A stretch of DNA of 64,000 nt from Polytrichum commune. Taxonomy: Eukaryota; Streptophyta; Polytrichopsida; Polytrichales; Polytrichaceae. Location of the stretch: the NCBI GenBank assembly GCA_950295325.1, contig OX485805.1:46276758-46340757 (forward strand), written 5' to 3'. Made by a program: the position numbers and the translations under genes. A model generated the notes under the pieces. It made no database searches. It saw only the letters and a list, made by a program, of their open reading frames with translations, and was not told the DNA's origin. This document shows, in pieces, positions 48,777 to 60,830 of the stretch; the stretch's first letter is position 1, and each line of letters begins with the position of its first letter.

Positions 48777-49566
48777 GTGCCACTGAGGGTGGCCAATGGG
48801 TGAGGGTACGTTGATATCGAGTTGGTGTGCATTAGTGTTGGATGGGTGTTGAGTGGGGGTTAGGTGGGTATTAAATGGGCGTTGAGTTCGCGTTGGATGC
48901 CAATGGGTTAGTAATGGGTGCCAATGGGTTGAAGTCAAAATGCCAATGGGTTAGTACATGATGCCAATGGGTTGGTGTTGGGTTGGAATTGGTAGGTGTT
49001 ATGGGGTTTCTTTGGCACATTACGTGCAAATCCCAATTATTCTAAAAGCATTTAAAAAAAGCATTTAACCTCCTTGGCCTTCAAAAACCCAAACCCCTCC
49101 ACAAATAAAGGATTTGGGCTTTAAAATATGCATCCAAAAAATTGGACGTCAACAATCACTTCACCTCCTACACCTTCAAAAAACCAAAATCCACAAATAT
49201 TAAGCACGTGGACTTCAAAATATGCATCAACATCAACATACATTTAAGCATTAACACATCCAAAAAAAAACAAAACCCACAAAAATTAAGGACTTGGGCT
49301 TCAAAATATGCATTACAAATTGATCATTAACATACGTATGACCTCCAATATTGAATCAAAGAACCAAGCAAAACCAAATAAGAAAGAAAGAGAAGAACTT
49401 ACCTTGAAGATGGCCAATTGACTAAGATCACCAACGTGACCAAAAGAACCAACACCATGTGTGGCAAGTGAAAGAGGAGAGGGGGAGAGAATAGCAACAC
49501 TAGAGTTCTTATTCTCACTAGTGTAGTCGCAGTAGTGTTGAGTTCAAGATGACAATGGCATTTAAG

Positions 49567-50340
49567 GGCCGGTTTACACTACGGTGGAGAAGTCCACCGG
49601 TCATGAAAAAAAGGGCGTTTCTCAATTGTGATTGGTCGAAAATGCAACTCTTGACCGGTGGGTGTTTACACTAGGTGAAGAAAACAATGGTGGTGAACTT
49701 TTCTCATGGATGATAAAATGACATGGCCGCCTACATGGCGGCACTTTTTGGAGTTGGGCTTCTCCGGAGGAGGAGTTTCTTGTATGGCCTCAAGAGGCCG
49801 GAGAAGCCCAACTCAATAAAAATAATTTATTGCCTTTAATTCTTCTCCGGCACATTCACCATTTGCCTCATAACACTATATTAAACATTTCGGGACTTTC
49901 GGGAGTCCCAAAGTGAAGATTTTTTTACATTTTGGGGACATGGGAACATATTTATTGCTCCCAGGAACATGCAACTAGCTTGTGGGAACGTGGGAACAAT
50001 GAATTTAGACCATGTGAATGCCAGATGCGCACGTGGGAACCTATGTATGGGAACGTTAAAGCGAACGCATAAACGCTCTATGGGAACATGGGAACGATAT
50101 ATGGGAACGTTGGGAACGTTCTATGGGAACGCGGGAACGCTCTATGGGAACGTATGTGCGCACTGTGGAACGGGGGAACAAGAAGACATTTTGTGGCTAC
50201 ATGGGAACGGTGTGTGGTCGCGGCAGGGTAGTGTGGTTTGCAAACGTGATAGAAGGGGTGTTTGTGGTGTGCACAGTGACAGACCGAGGGCTCATTAATA
50301 CAAGTAAACCCAAACCCACATCCAAATACAAAGGATAGAC
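49567..50340. mobile_element. Possible PIF/Harbinger-like left end and hairpin-rich sequence
   Basis: Homology with copy A stops at TTTAAG and the new sequence begins GGCCGGTTTACACTA, similar in style to Harbinger/Tourist ends after a TAA target. An exact 17-bp inverted repeat (GAGTTGGGCTTCTCCGG at 49751-49767 and its complement at 49798-49814) follows, then a degenerate GGGAACG tandem repeat at about 50020-50180. No matching right end was found, so element identity is tentative. Confidence 0.35.
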
Positions 50341-50669
50341 CTTGCATTACATACTTCAAAGTTCAAATTACAACACTTCACATTAGATAAATGAACCCAC
50401 CCTCTATAATGCTGGTGGTTTCCATTAAGAGTTGCACGGGTACACCGTGCCCACAATGGGGTTCCATTTAGCTGCATAGTGTTGAAATCAACAAAAATTG
50501 CACCCACATGTCCGAGAGGAGCCATGATGGTCTCCCATCGAGGAACCACCCCAAAAAAATTAGTACCAATCATTGGAGTATTTGATGTGGTGTCTCACAT
50601 TGTCAAGGAAATCACATCTAATCATGAATCATTGTGTGACGACTACGATGTGGGTTTTCCAGTCTCGCA

Positions 50670-53600
50670 TTACGAGGAAGGGTTGCCCCGAGCTCCCCGT
50701 CTACCAGTTGCACGGCCACGACCTCGAGTTCCATGTCCACCCCCTACATTTCCACGTCCACGACCTACTCGTCGCGCACTCGGCACATCAACGTCCTCCT
50801 CAACCGCCATCCCTCCGCGCTCTTGCGCAGAACAACGGCGAAGGTTGTCTTTGGCAAATTCAATCTGCTCTGGTGGAATAGTAATCTTAAGGGGCTCAAC
50901 ATCTTCATGTGCAGGTAGAGGCCATGCTGCCAAGATGCAGTCAATTGGTTGCCAGTCGGGGATGGAATATTTCGAATCGGCTTTCCACTTGAAGTTCGTG
51001 TTGGAGTCCCAACCATGGTATTTCTTTGTTATGTCTCTAGCAGTTGAAGTGGGAGTGAACCATTGTACCAGAATCTGACGGGGATGGTCCCCAGTGACGT
51101 TCAAGTTTGGTGGACACAAAGCTCGGCACACCCAAATGGGTCTATCAATATCTTGATCTTGGGGTCGAAGAATGAGGAAATGCCCCTCATGCACGTTGTC
51201 GGCAATGCGGAAAGCCGGTGCAGGTCGAAGGTTAGAGGGGCCCACATAATGGTCATCTGGTTGGTGTTCCTCACGAAGTTCACCAGTACTCATGAAAGGA
51301 TGTGCGTCCCTTTCGATTCGGGAGGATGGCCAGAATCCCTCCTGGAGTGCCAATCCCGCAGTGTACACATTTGTGAGGGGTGCCCGTAATGCCTCCAGTA
51401 CCCCAGTCCAGTATTGTAAAAGATGTGTTTGTGAGCCCCTATATGCTCCGGTCATGTCATGGTCACATATAGATTGCCAGTAGTCAACAAACCCTTGCAA
51501 CCCAACAAGAACATCGTCCAGTTTTGCCATTTCTCGAGGTTTAGCAGGGTAAGGTTCCCCAGGTGGGAAAACTGGCTCCCCCTTTATGTTGGATTTCCAC
51601 ATCAATATGCCATCCTTGGGCAACCATTCATCATGCGTACTAAGCACCTTGTAATGCATGACGGGCCAACCATCATCCCGTACAACAAATTTGAATTGTT
51701 GGGCTTTCGTATGGCCAATGAGTTTGTCTTGGCCATCAGGAATGTACTCACTAACAAAAGCCCTCCAATCTGGAAGCTCCTCTATCATATGTGGGATGAT
51801 AGGGACCTTCTCCATGTCCATGTATGATTTCATGAGCAAGGGGATAGTGGGGTAATCATGTTCACGCAAGTCCATACTCCATCTACCAAATGAAGCGTCA
51901 ATGTCGTCATGTGTATGACCAACTAAAAGGTAAGACACGTGGACCTCTGTGAATATACCTTTGGCCGTGAGCATGGACCAAAATGCCTTCACATATCTAC
52001 ACTTGTTGTCCTTCCAACAATTATCGAGTTGAACATGCAAAACGGGTGGAAGCGAGACAGCTGGAATAGGCTCACTAGGTGGAGGTCATAATCCTGACAA
52101 ACATACATCACTCCCATGAAGAACAGCACGATAAAGCGGTGACCGACCCGCACCATGGAATAGCATGCGAGATGATGAAGCCGGGGGCTGTTCCAAATCG
52201 CGAAGAAGCCTCGCAAATGAGCCCACAGTATGGTTGCAATCACCAGGATACAAATCCAATGCATAATGAGCATATCTCTCATCTCCATGGCCATGAGCCA
52301 TCATGCCTGTCACGGAAAGTGGTAGTTTCGTGAACATATCAGTGTCTTTGTTCTTGTTAGCAAAGCATGGAGATGCAGTTTTGCCATGGTCCATTTTGTC
52401 GTGAATGATGGTCAAAACCTTGCGCGGATGCTCAATGGACAACGCTCTCATACAACGGTAAGCATTACGAGCGGATTCTTGCTGTGCCTGGTGCTTCTCC
52501 AACTGCTTGGAAAACCCGATGTGTGCGGCAGAACCTTTAACATGTTGAAGAATAATAGCCATAAGTGAATCGCATTTCCCACAGCGAGCAAAATTGTCCC
52601 CTGCTCTTTTTGTCACGTAGTGCTTAAAATAATTCTGTCTTATTTGGCTCAAAGTCGAAAGAGAGATTGGTTGCAACCCACATTTGTCATTCACCTGAAT
52701 ATCATACCACATACAACATTTAGACAGCCACAGAAATGAGAACACCTGGATTGAGGCAATCACTAACAACACATTGAAAATGGACTAAGTGGAACATCGG
52801 GAGCCTACTAACCTGGTTGATTGTAACTAAAAATTTCTTCCATTTTGTGCCGCGAGGCAAGACCATCTCCACTACTCGAGTACCATTAGGCAAAGTGCGG
52901 GATTTATGAGGCATCATGTCCGCTTTGTCCTCTAAGAGGTTGGAAAGAGTGGCAGTGGCTTGCTGAGTGGACACACGATACCGTTTGGTGTTCAAGTTCC
53001 CATGGTCTCGTGGTCGCACCCCACAATTGAACTCTTGTCGATTTCTGTAGAACGCGGTTTTTGAAATCACAAATATGTGCCTCCATGCGATTAGGCAAAT
53101 ATCACGTCCACTAAGTGTTACCACATTCGTATGCCCCCCCGGAAGTGGATGTACTTGTCCGTGGACCTCAAGACGTTTTGCATGCCTCATCCTTGTGGAG
53201 CAATCATAAAATTCAGTTCGAAGAGCGAGAGCCTCATCTCTAGGAAAGAATCTAAGGCACTCGCGATCACAACACAAAACTGCAGATAGTTGTTGTATGC
53301 TTGCATTGGTTAGTATTTGGGATTTTTTCGTTGGCTTACGACGCTCTGGTATCCTGGATGTTTCATACGCTCTCTTCCCGTCCTTCCTTCGCTTCTCCAG
53401 CGACTTGGTTTGTGCCCGTAATCTGTGGCCACTAACAAGGAGATGATGTGCCAGAGTGCAACCACCGTGGAAAACACGAGAGATTGGCCACGCCCTCAAA
53501 GCAAACATGGCCCCCATGTCCATCATGCCATGAATAGGCTCCATTATTAGTACACCAACGTGATCAGGTCCCAAACATTTGTCTTCCACGCAGTCAATTG

Positions 53601-53863
53601 GGTTTACATTACGGCAAATTCCTTTTGCCATATTGTGTCCATGTTCATTCACAAGCATAACAGGCTTGTTCACCCAATCATCCCTACGAAGTCCACTGCA
53701 ATTCGGGTCAATATCTTCAACCGGAACAGTTTCATCTTCCGAGAATATTGCGTCGGAAAGGGATGACCCCTGCACAAACACTTCATTAGTAAAACATATT
53801 CCAACAAACAATGTGAAACATCTTAGTTTAGAAAACCACCTCTGTGGTAGATTCCGCATCCAT
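50670..53863 (-). pseudogene. DUF7869-type transposon protein gene with one internal TGA
   Basis: Three exons: 53840-53863 (ATG), 52813-53769 and 50670-52694, all phase 0, 1,001 codons before the final stop. A single TGA (52086-52088, about codon 530) interrupts exon 3; the frame is otherwise open. About 20 codons after it comes VLHVQLDNCWKDNKCRYVKA, and about 40 residues later VGHTHDDIDASFGR. This pair (D-N...K and HTHDDID) is the signature of the DUF7869 family seen in transposon-like genes of plants and animals and looks like a DDE-type catalytic core (inference). A Cys pair (ARCGKCDSLM) may bind metal. The C-terminus is Arg/Gly rich. TGA may be nonsense decay of a TGG or CGA codon, or a sequencing error. 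The 94-bp palindrome lies about 220 bp upstream of the ATG. Confidence 0.65.
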
Positions 53864-54085
53864 GTGCTCGGCCAATCTGCACAAGAACACTTGCGCGGTC
53901 AGTGTTACAACTTAGGCCTGATATAGCTTCACGTACCATTCGCTATTGAATCATATTAGTGCTTGTACTCGCAATCACCAAACGTTTAAACTAAAAACAC
54001 AACTGTAGATATCCTAAAGAACGAAAACTTCATCCTGTATTATCTGCCTTGTGACCTCACTAGATATCACCTATATCACCTGTTA

Positions 54086-54179
54086 CAATATGTCGTGTAT
54101 GTGGCGCGGGCATGCATCCCACTTTCACTCGATCGAGTGAAAGTGGGATGCATGCCCGCGCCACATACACGACATATTG
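54086..54179. repeat. 94-bp perfect palindrome
   Basis: Every base pairs about the centre 54132/54133, 47 bp per arm with no loop. The inner arm is ATCCCACTTTCACTCGA; the outer arm runs through GTGGCGCGGGCATGC to CAATATGTCG. The inner 24 bp is the ACTTTCACTCGA palindrome found in ten other places in this window. It lies in the 5' flank of the DUF7869-type gene. Confidence 0.97.
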
Positions 54180-54378
54180 GGCCCTTCATGCCTTTTCTTT
54201 TCTCAGAAAATCCGGTCATAAATAGATGTTACCCAATCTATCCCACCCGATTAACACCTACCTCCCTCTATACATATTATTTGTGTCGATAATAAAAACG
54301 TCGATCACCAAACAATCACATCCTCTCCCCAGAAACTAATCACATCCTCATCCCCAAACAATCACATGTTCATCCCCA

Positions 54379-54527
54379 TGCAATCGACTCGCCAGCCCAC
54401 TTTCACTCGATCGAGTGAAAGTGGTGGGCCTGCCAGCGCCGCGCCACAAAACTTTCACTCGATCGAGTGAAAGTGGGCTGGCGAGTCGATTGCAGGCCCA
54501 CCACTTTCACTCGATCGAGTGAAAGTG
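54379..54527. repeat. Three-palindrome cluster with inverted, exchanged flanks
   Basis: Palindromes at 54397-54424 (28 bp), 54451-54474 (24 bp) and 54502-54527 (26 bp) share the CTTTCACTCGA half-site. The 44 bp at 54379-54422 recur inverted at 54451-54494. The right flank of the first palindrome (GGTGGGCCTGC) recurs inverted as the left flank of the third. Spacers are 26-27 bp. Confidence 0.95.
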
Positions 54528-55582
54528 TTGGGCCTCCCAGCGCCGGTTGTTCGGGCCGTACTGTACGGACTGCAGGGATGGGTACAGGGCCCCGCAAATA
54601 TGGTGCCGCTGCAATGCTCCATGCATATGGAACGGCACATTGAACAGCGCCTCTTCGATCAGGTGTTTCTTGTTGTGTAGGACCGAACCTTGTGTGAAAT
54701 TGATCCCTGGAAGGGATAGAAAGAAGAATGTTGTGGTGTTGTGCTCCCTGGCACAAAGGGCGACAAAAGAGGGTTCGAGTGTGCTCCTTCCAGGCTTATA
54801 TAGTCGGGTGTAGCAGAATTGGTGGGAGAATAGTGCCCTAATCCAATTTTGAAGGTTCCCTCCCTTTCGTTTTAGGCCGTCACAGATCCGTATGCGGACG
54901 GCTTTTGATGCCTTTGGGTGGGTTTTTACATGCACCTTGATACAATTGTGTTAGTGGGATTGTTTTGCATTATTTTCGGCATGATGTGTTTAAGCCAATC
55001 CGGTCCACCCCCAATCCTGTAATGATAGTTAGCACATCGCCCACTCTTGGGCATCACTACTATGAGCGCGTACTACCCGCTGGTACACCTTTGGATCCAA
55101 GTTTGATTGATGAGATGAAAACACGCCAGAATGTGGTCCTATCAACAGGTACCCTCAGCCCACCACTTCCATCGCACTTGTGGCATCACACCCTGCTATT
55201 GAGGCGCGTACAACGTTGAGGTACTCACAAGCGCTCATTGTCGTTGCAACCTACATTTGTGCACCGGCTTCAAGGTTGAAGATATTTGCACCCCTAGACC
55301 TTGAATCTCTTGAAAAGAAATGGATGTCCCCAACATGTCATAACAATTACAATTAAATCATCGGCCCTCATCCCAACGTATCTATGTATGCTTGTAGTAT
55401 TGCAGATAAATTGCCATGCTCCCAATGCTATCGGAGTGGTTTATGGCACCCCGATGAGTTCTCCTTCCGAAATTCATATTAACTATTTCAATATTAATCC
55501 AAAATTAATTATTATGTGGGTGGGTCCAATTTCCAATTACAATGTGCTTTGCACATCTCTCAACATTGACATAATGTCTTAA
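54528..55582. other. Unassigned sequence beside the palindrome cluster
   Basis: The first 50 bp hold CCCAGCGCC and, further on, GTACTGTACGGAC; related words flank the 63.5-kb palindrome array. A minus-strand frame at about 54,600-54,935 reads on without a known motif. No gene is supported. Confidence 0.35.
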
Positions 55583-55870
55583 TAACTTCCCAATAGAGGT
55601 TAGTAACTTCCCAACTTCCCAATAGAGGTTACTAGTAACTTCCCAATAGAGATTAATAACTTCCCAATAGAGGTTAGTAACTTCCCAATAGAGATTAGTA
55701 ACTTCCCAATAGAGGTTAGTAACTTCCCAATAGAGATTAGTAACTTCCCAACTTCCCAATAGAGGTTACTAGTAACTTCTCAATAGAGATTAGTAACTTC
55801 CCAATAGAGGTTAGTAACTTCCCAATAGAGATTAGTAACTTCCCAACAGAGGTTAGTAACTTCCCAATAG
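55583..55870. repeat. 21-bp minisatellite, about 13-14 units
   Basis: The unit is TAACTTCCCAATAGAGGTTAG with GGTT/GATT variants. Its length is a multiple of three, so it yields a false TNLYWEV peptide repeat on the minus strand. Confidence 0.95.
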
Positions 55871-56129
55871 AAGCAAATTAGGAAGGGGCTTATTAACCCC
55901 ATTATAGTAACCCCATTGGGCTTATGGGGTTCAACAATTCATAAATTAAATTGGAAGAATTTGAAATTTGCGCCTCCAACTTCATCTGAGGATGCCGTCT
56001 CGAATTGACCCTAGACCCTTCTACCCTATTTAACAATTAGTCCAATACCCTAAATGAAAGGTGAAAAGTGCATGTGTGGGTTAATATTAGTGAAGATTGA
56101 GTAGCCTCTGGAGGCCCATCAGCCTACTT

Positions 56130-56164
56130 AAACCCTAAACCCTAAACCCTAAACCCTAAACCCT
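56130..56164. repeat. Interstitial telomere-type repeat, five AAACCCT units
   Basis: Five exact units of the plant-type telomere repeat in the C-rich orientation, embedded in unique sequence. Confidence 0.95.
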
Positions 56165-57414
56165 ATACTCGAAGTACCACTTTGGTTTGCATTTGAAGCA
56201 AATAATGAATGGGCTACCATGATACAAAACCAATCCCAAATATATTTGATATTCATATTAAGTGCTATGTCTGAATCGGTTGCTTCCACCATTGGTCACA
56301 CTTTTTACATTATTTTGTTAGGTCCAATAGCTAAGTCATAGTCTAAGAACTCTAAAATGATTTGAATCAGCTGATCAAACTAGTCAATTTAAAGCGTTGT
56401 CTACATTTGAGCACGTCGTAAGTTAATCTCATCCTAACACGTGTTCATTTAGTGTTCCCTCATAACTGCACGTATTACAAGCATACAACTCTTGGACAAT
56501 TGATCTGCGTTAGTGACAAATATAGGTGTTTAATTAAGAAGCGCGAACATAAGGCCCTCAAACCTTAATCACCATGTGTCCAAGTGTCTTCGTGGCAATA
56601 ATGCATCCAAATAAATGCATGGCTTGGACCCTGTAGGAAGCAGTTACAACACTGGCCATTCCCGCAAATTCCTGTGAGCATGCCACGTGTCACATATCTT
56701 CACATCATGTCTTCAAAAGTTCACGCCCAAGCAGTTGCTCTTGCAATGGTCGGAGTCAATTGTTGAAAGTGCCTATATTGTTCGTAATTGGGAGTTCACC
56801 CATTGGATCTCCCCTTTATGACCTCTCCACTTTCCTTCCATCCACACTCATAACCTTAGTACGTGTAATTAGGTTGCCTTCGCAAATGGGTAAAGTTGTG
56901 TTGCCTCTTACATCGCCTCTTTACGCAAGCAACTTTCCATAGGTCAAACTCGGATCAAAAACCTTATATTAAGTTTTTTGGTTCATTCCTATCACAATTA
57001 AAGTCCATACAAAATTTGTGTATTTTGTTGTACTGGTAATAAATAATCAAGTAATGTGACATGCCAATAGATTAGTGCAAGACTACCTAATTGCCAATAT
57101 TGGTGTAGGTAGATTCATTGGCATTTATTTGAGCTACTAGTCTAAGAGACAAATTGAATCCAAACTTAAGTTAGAGTTAGAGCAAACCAAGAGCTACCTC
57201 AATTGATGGAAACAGGGATTTGAGTATATTTGGATTATGCATTAATTTTGGACAACACAACTGCCTAGTAGTATATGGCGTGCACTAGATTGGAAAACTA
57301 CATGAAATTAATATAATGGTGGTTGGCAAATATGGCATACATTGTCAAACATTTGAAGTTGTCACTGATTGTTGTGTTGTCACTCCCACTCCAGTGCGCA
57401 ATAATTGTGAACTT
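56165..57414. other. Non-coding segment between inverted telomeric motifs
   Basis: AT-rich, with no reading frame or motif that I recognise. Confidence 0.4.
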
Positions 57415-57435
57415 TTTAGGGTTTAGGGTTTAGGG
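57415..57435. repeat. Interstitial telomere-type repeat, three TTTAGGG units
   Basis: Three exact units followed by degenerate TTTGGGG. The orientation is opposite to the block at 56130-56164. Confidence 0.9.
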
Positions 57436-58200
57436 TTTGGGGTTTATGGGTTAAGTTATTTAGTGGGCTCCAATCTGCCTTTGAAATCCAATGAGCTCAG
57501 TTATGTGCAAAATGCAAGGGTGGCCATTACGAATGGAACGGTCATTTGAAGCTCCAATGTGGTGTTTTGAAAAATGGGGTAACGTTATGGTCACTAACCT
57601 TTCACCATTTAAACTAGTGATCAATCTTGGGTCAAGTAACATAGTGACATTTCAAACATATTGGCATAAATATGCTTACAATTCAACCTACAAGCCTCAA
57701 CCCTCCATCCTAAACATGCACTCTAAAAACTAAAACTCTATGCCTGAACCCCAAGTTCTAAACGTTACCCCTAGACAATGAGTTTAATATCTAGCCGACG
57801 TTGAATGAATCATATCATCGTGACGAAGGCCACAAACCTATGCATTGGGGAGTCAAGTGTTCCACATGTTGATGGATGAGAGTAAACTTGTCAAAGCATA
57901 ATTATTATACCCATAAGAAGTTTACACATTTGGTATGACACTAGTCTTATAACTAGTGTTAGACATAAACGCGCCACCACCCTCCCTACGACCATGCACC
58001 TTCTCTTATCTTTGTTAAGAAATTTTCACATCCTTACTAACACTAAATTTGGGCATGTGACTTACCATAGTCCAAGTTTAGTGTTTGAGTTCACAATGAA
58101 TGTTACTTACTTTCATCTAGGGTTACTAATATTTAGTGTATGCGTTCGTATTTTGTGTATCTAACACTAAATATCACTAGAGTGGGTTGGGACATATATG
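57436..58200. other. Non-coding stretch, nothing recognised
   Basis: AT-rich unique sequence with no supported gene. Confidence 0.4.
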
Positions 58201-58203
58201 CAC

Positions 58204-60235
58204 CACTATAGTTAACTAATCATTAATAGGTCAATGATCATGCACAAATAATATCATCGTGAACTAAACCTTAAAGGTCAGCAATCATGCACCACTATAG
58301 TTAACTAATCATTAATAGGTTAGTGATCAAGCACCACTATAGTTAACTAGGTTCTGAGAGGATTGTTTATTGCGCACCACTATTCACCACTTAGTGTAGT
58401 TAGTGGCGTTGTAGTTGCCACTATTATTTAGTGGTAGAAGGTCTCGAATACTTGCCAGCAGATTGCCTACTAGTAGGCTTATGAAAGTGCACAATATTAA
58501 TATCGGATGGAGGGCTAACCCTTGCGACACCCACTTTCACCATATGTTATAATCAACACAACAATAACATAACATCTGTTATGTTATTATAACCAACAGA
58601 CAACCTTAAAGTTTACCACCTTGCAATAAAGAAGTTCAACCCAAGTTAACTTATGCGTAGTACAATGAACACACGACATCCTTACACCGTCGCGTAGGCC
58701 TAAGGTATAGACACCCATAACCGATAACGCACCCATCACCGACAAGTAGACCTATGCATGAACGCGCATGGCTTAAATTAGCAGAAGTCGATGTTTTTAT
58801 ATTATAAACGTGAGGACCATATGACTTCGTGGAGGGGAAGTTGTCGAAATAGTTGTTGTCGGTCATGGGTGAAGCTATATGTTGGTTATGGACTCTAACC
58901 AACTTTCATGTTTGCAAAATTTGTAGTAATTCTAACTTTACTTAATCAATTTTGAAAAAAAGCTCGACATTCATCATGGACATTATTTTCCTACGCAGAA
59001 AAATTAACTCCTTCTTGATAACCGAAGATATGCTATGCTGAAATTCTTAAGTTATCGGTTATAGGTATAATATGTACCTTAACTTAAATTTAGGGGAAAT
59101 CTAGATATATTTAAAGATCCTACTACAGGCCACCGGTCCCTCTATAAATGTCCGTGAAGGATAGAAGATTTCAAGAGTGATTTAGATTGTGAATTTCTTA
59201 CATCTTTCTGCTACTGCTTTCTTGTTGTCCTCGAGATTATCATTGATACATTCTATTAACCTTGATAATGTCACCCTTGGTAATAGAACACCTTAAAGTT
59301 TGAAACCGATTTTCTTAGTGTAAAACTCCCTTGTTATTATCCCTATCATCCTAGACAATGCCACTATCCAAAATCCAAAATACATCCAAAATACTCCAAA
59401 ATACTCCAAAATCCGTAGTGTGAACGTTATAATATCAATTATGGATGGATTGTATGTGATGGTTGGATGGACAGATTGTAATAGCCAAAAGGGTCATGAG
59501 CCGCCCCCTGTGATAATGCAATGCTATTCACATGGTCATGAGCCGCCCATGTGCACCAACTTTGAACGGTGTTGTCTATACACGGCACTCAAAGGTGTTG
59601 TATGGGACGGCACTGTCAAGACTTCAGACCTTAAACAACTGCCAAAATAACTAGAGTTAACTAGAGTTTTTTCAAGACATTAGAAAACAACTATAGTTAA
59701 CTAGGAAATTTTCAAACCAATTTGAAGAACAACTATAGTTAACTAGAAATATTTAAGACCATATTAAAAAACAACTATAGTTAACTAGAAAAAAATTCAA
59801 CCAACTACAACTTGAGAGTTCCAAAAAATGTAAGGAGTCAACCAACAAGTTATTTCATTTTTGAATTAACGTATATTACATAACTTCTATAATAGACCTT
59901 ATGTTTGTCACCCATGAAGGCCCATCCCAAGAAGGACTAGAACCCATTATACTCTAAGTAACTTAGACATAATGAAGTCATCATCATGATGCTCATTGGG
60001 TGTTGATTGAGTGCGGATCACAACTGGAATCAAGTCCCAAATTTAAATTTTGAATAAAAGAGAAGGAAAATATATAGATGCTATGATCTGTCATGGTACT
60101 ACACTACAGGTTGTGCCCAACTTTAGTTAACTAGATATAACTATAGTTAACTAGATTTTTTGGCATACCAAAATCAAAACAACTATAGTTAACTACATTT
60201 TTTGGCAGGTCAAATCACAAACAACTATAGTTACG
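58204..60235. repeat. Dispersed ACTATAGTTAACTA motif cluster
   Basis: About nine near-identical copies of (A)ACTATAGTTAACTAG occur, three near 58.2-58.35 kb, three at 59.68-59.79 kb and three at 60.14-60.23 kb. The first group is embedded in ~40-90-bp direct repeats with CACCACTATAG and ATTAATAGG words. The second and third groups lie ~40 bp apart, each preceded by AACA. The motif is partly self-complementary. No gene lies between. Confidence 0.8.
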
Positions 60236-60539
60236 AAAGGCAACTAGTTAACTGATAGTTGAATTAGTTGGTTAGTTGTCCAAGGTCTGCAAGACTTCTC
60301 GGCCTCTAATATGCATCCCACCTTCCGTCACATGTGTTCACCTAATATGTGTCTATGAGGGTTTCGGCTTGTGTGAAGTAATTTGGGATGTTAGTTAAGT
60401 TCTACGGTTAGGTGAGCTGGTCTAGGTACAGAGTAAGTGTCGACTTAAGCTAAATTAGTTCAATTGGTTTGCAGTGCAGGTGTTATTCGTTGTGTTGTTG
60501 TTTTTGTTGTTGTTGCTACATTGGAAGCTAGTGATTCCA

Positions 60540-60830
60540 TGGAAGAAGACCCATTGATTGTTGATAGCAGTCACTGTGATGACGAGTCTAAAGTAGTATA
60601 GCTAAGCGATCATGCACAAAAATATGCTAAAGATGTTTTGAATTTTATGGTTAGCCAAGGTTTTCAGATTTTCAACACCCAGGAGTTGTTAGGAATGGAA
60701 AAAATCCATAACAAACTCATTAGAATTGGTGTTGGACAATAAACATCACTAAAACAATGTGACATTAGAAGCTCCTTTGTCTCTAGTGAGAGGTCTTTAC
60801 CTGGTCTCAATGACAGATTATGATGTGCTC
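60540..60830 (+). pseudogene. Decayed coding remnant, family unknown
   Basis: From ATG 60539 the frame reads MEEDPLIVDSSHCDDESK, hits TAG, then continues as HAQKYAKDVLNFMVSQGFQI and FNTQELLGMEKIHNKL before TAA. The composition and length between stops suggest old coding sequence, but nothing identifies it. Confidence 0.25.

Larger units (their letters stand above)
38586..49566. repeat. Segmental duplication copy B
   Basis: Direct partner of 17504-31428 without the three insertions found in A. It starts at the same TAGTATACAACATC word and stops at CATTTAAG, where unrelated sequence beginning GGCCGGTTTACACTA follows. Confidence 0.9.

Noticed and set aside
54403-54935. Minus-strand frames across the palindrome cluster as a gene
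   Set aside because: They depend on palindrome repeats, have no motif, and overlap in several frames.
55505-55759. TNLYWEV peptide-repeat protein
   Set aside because: Produced by a 21-bp minisatellite.
56130-56164. True chromosome end
   Set aside because: Only five repeat units, with unique sequence on both sides.
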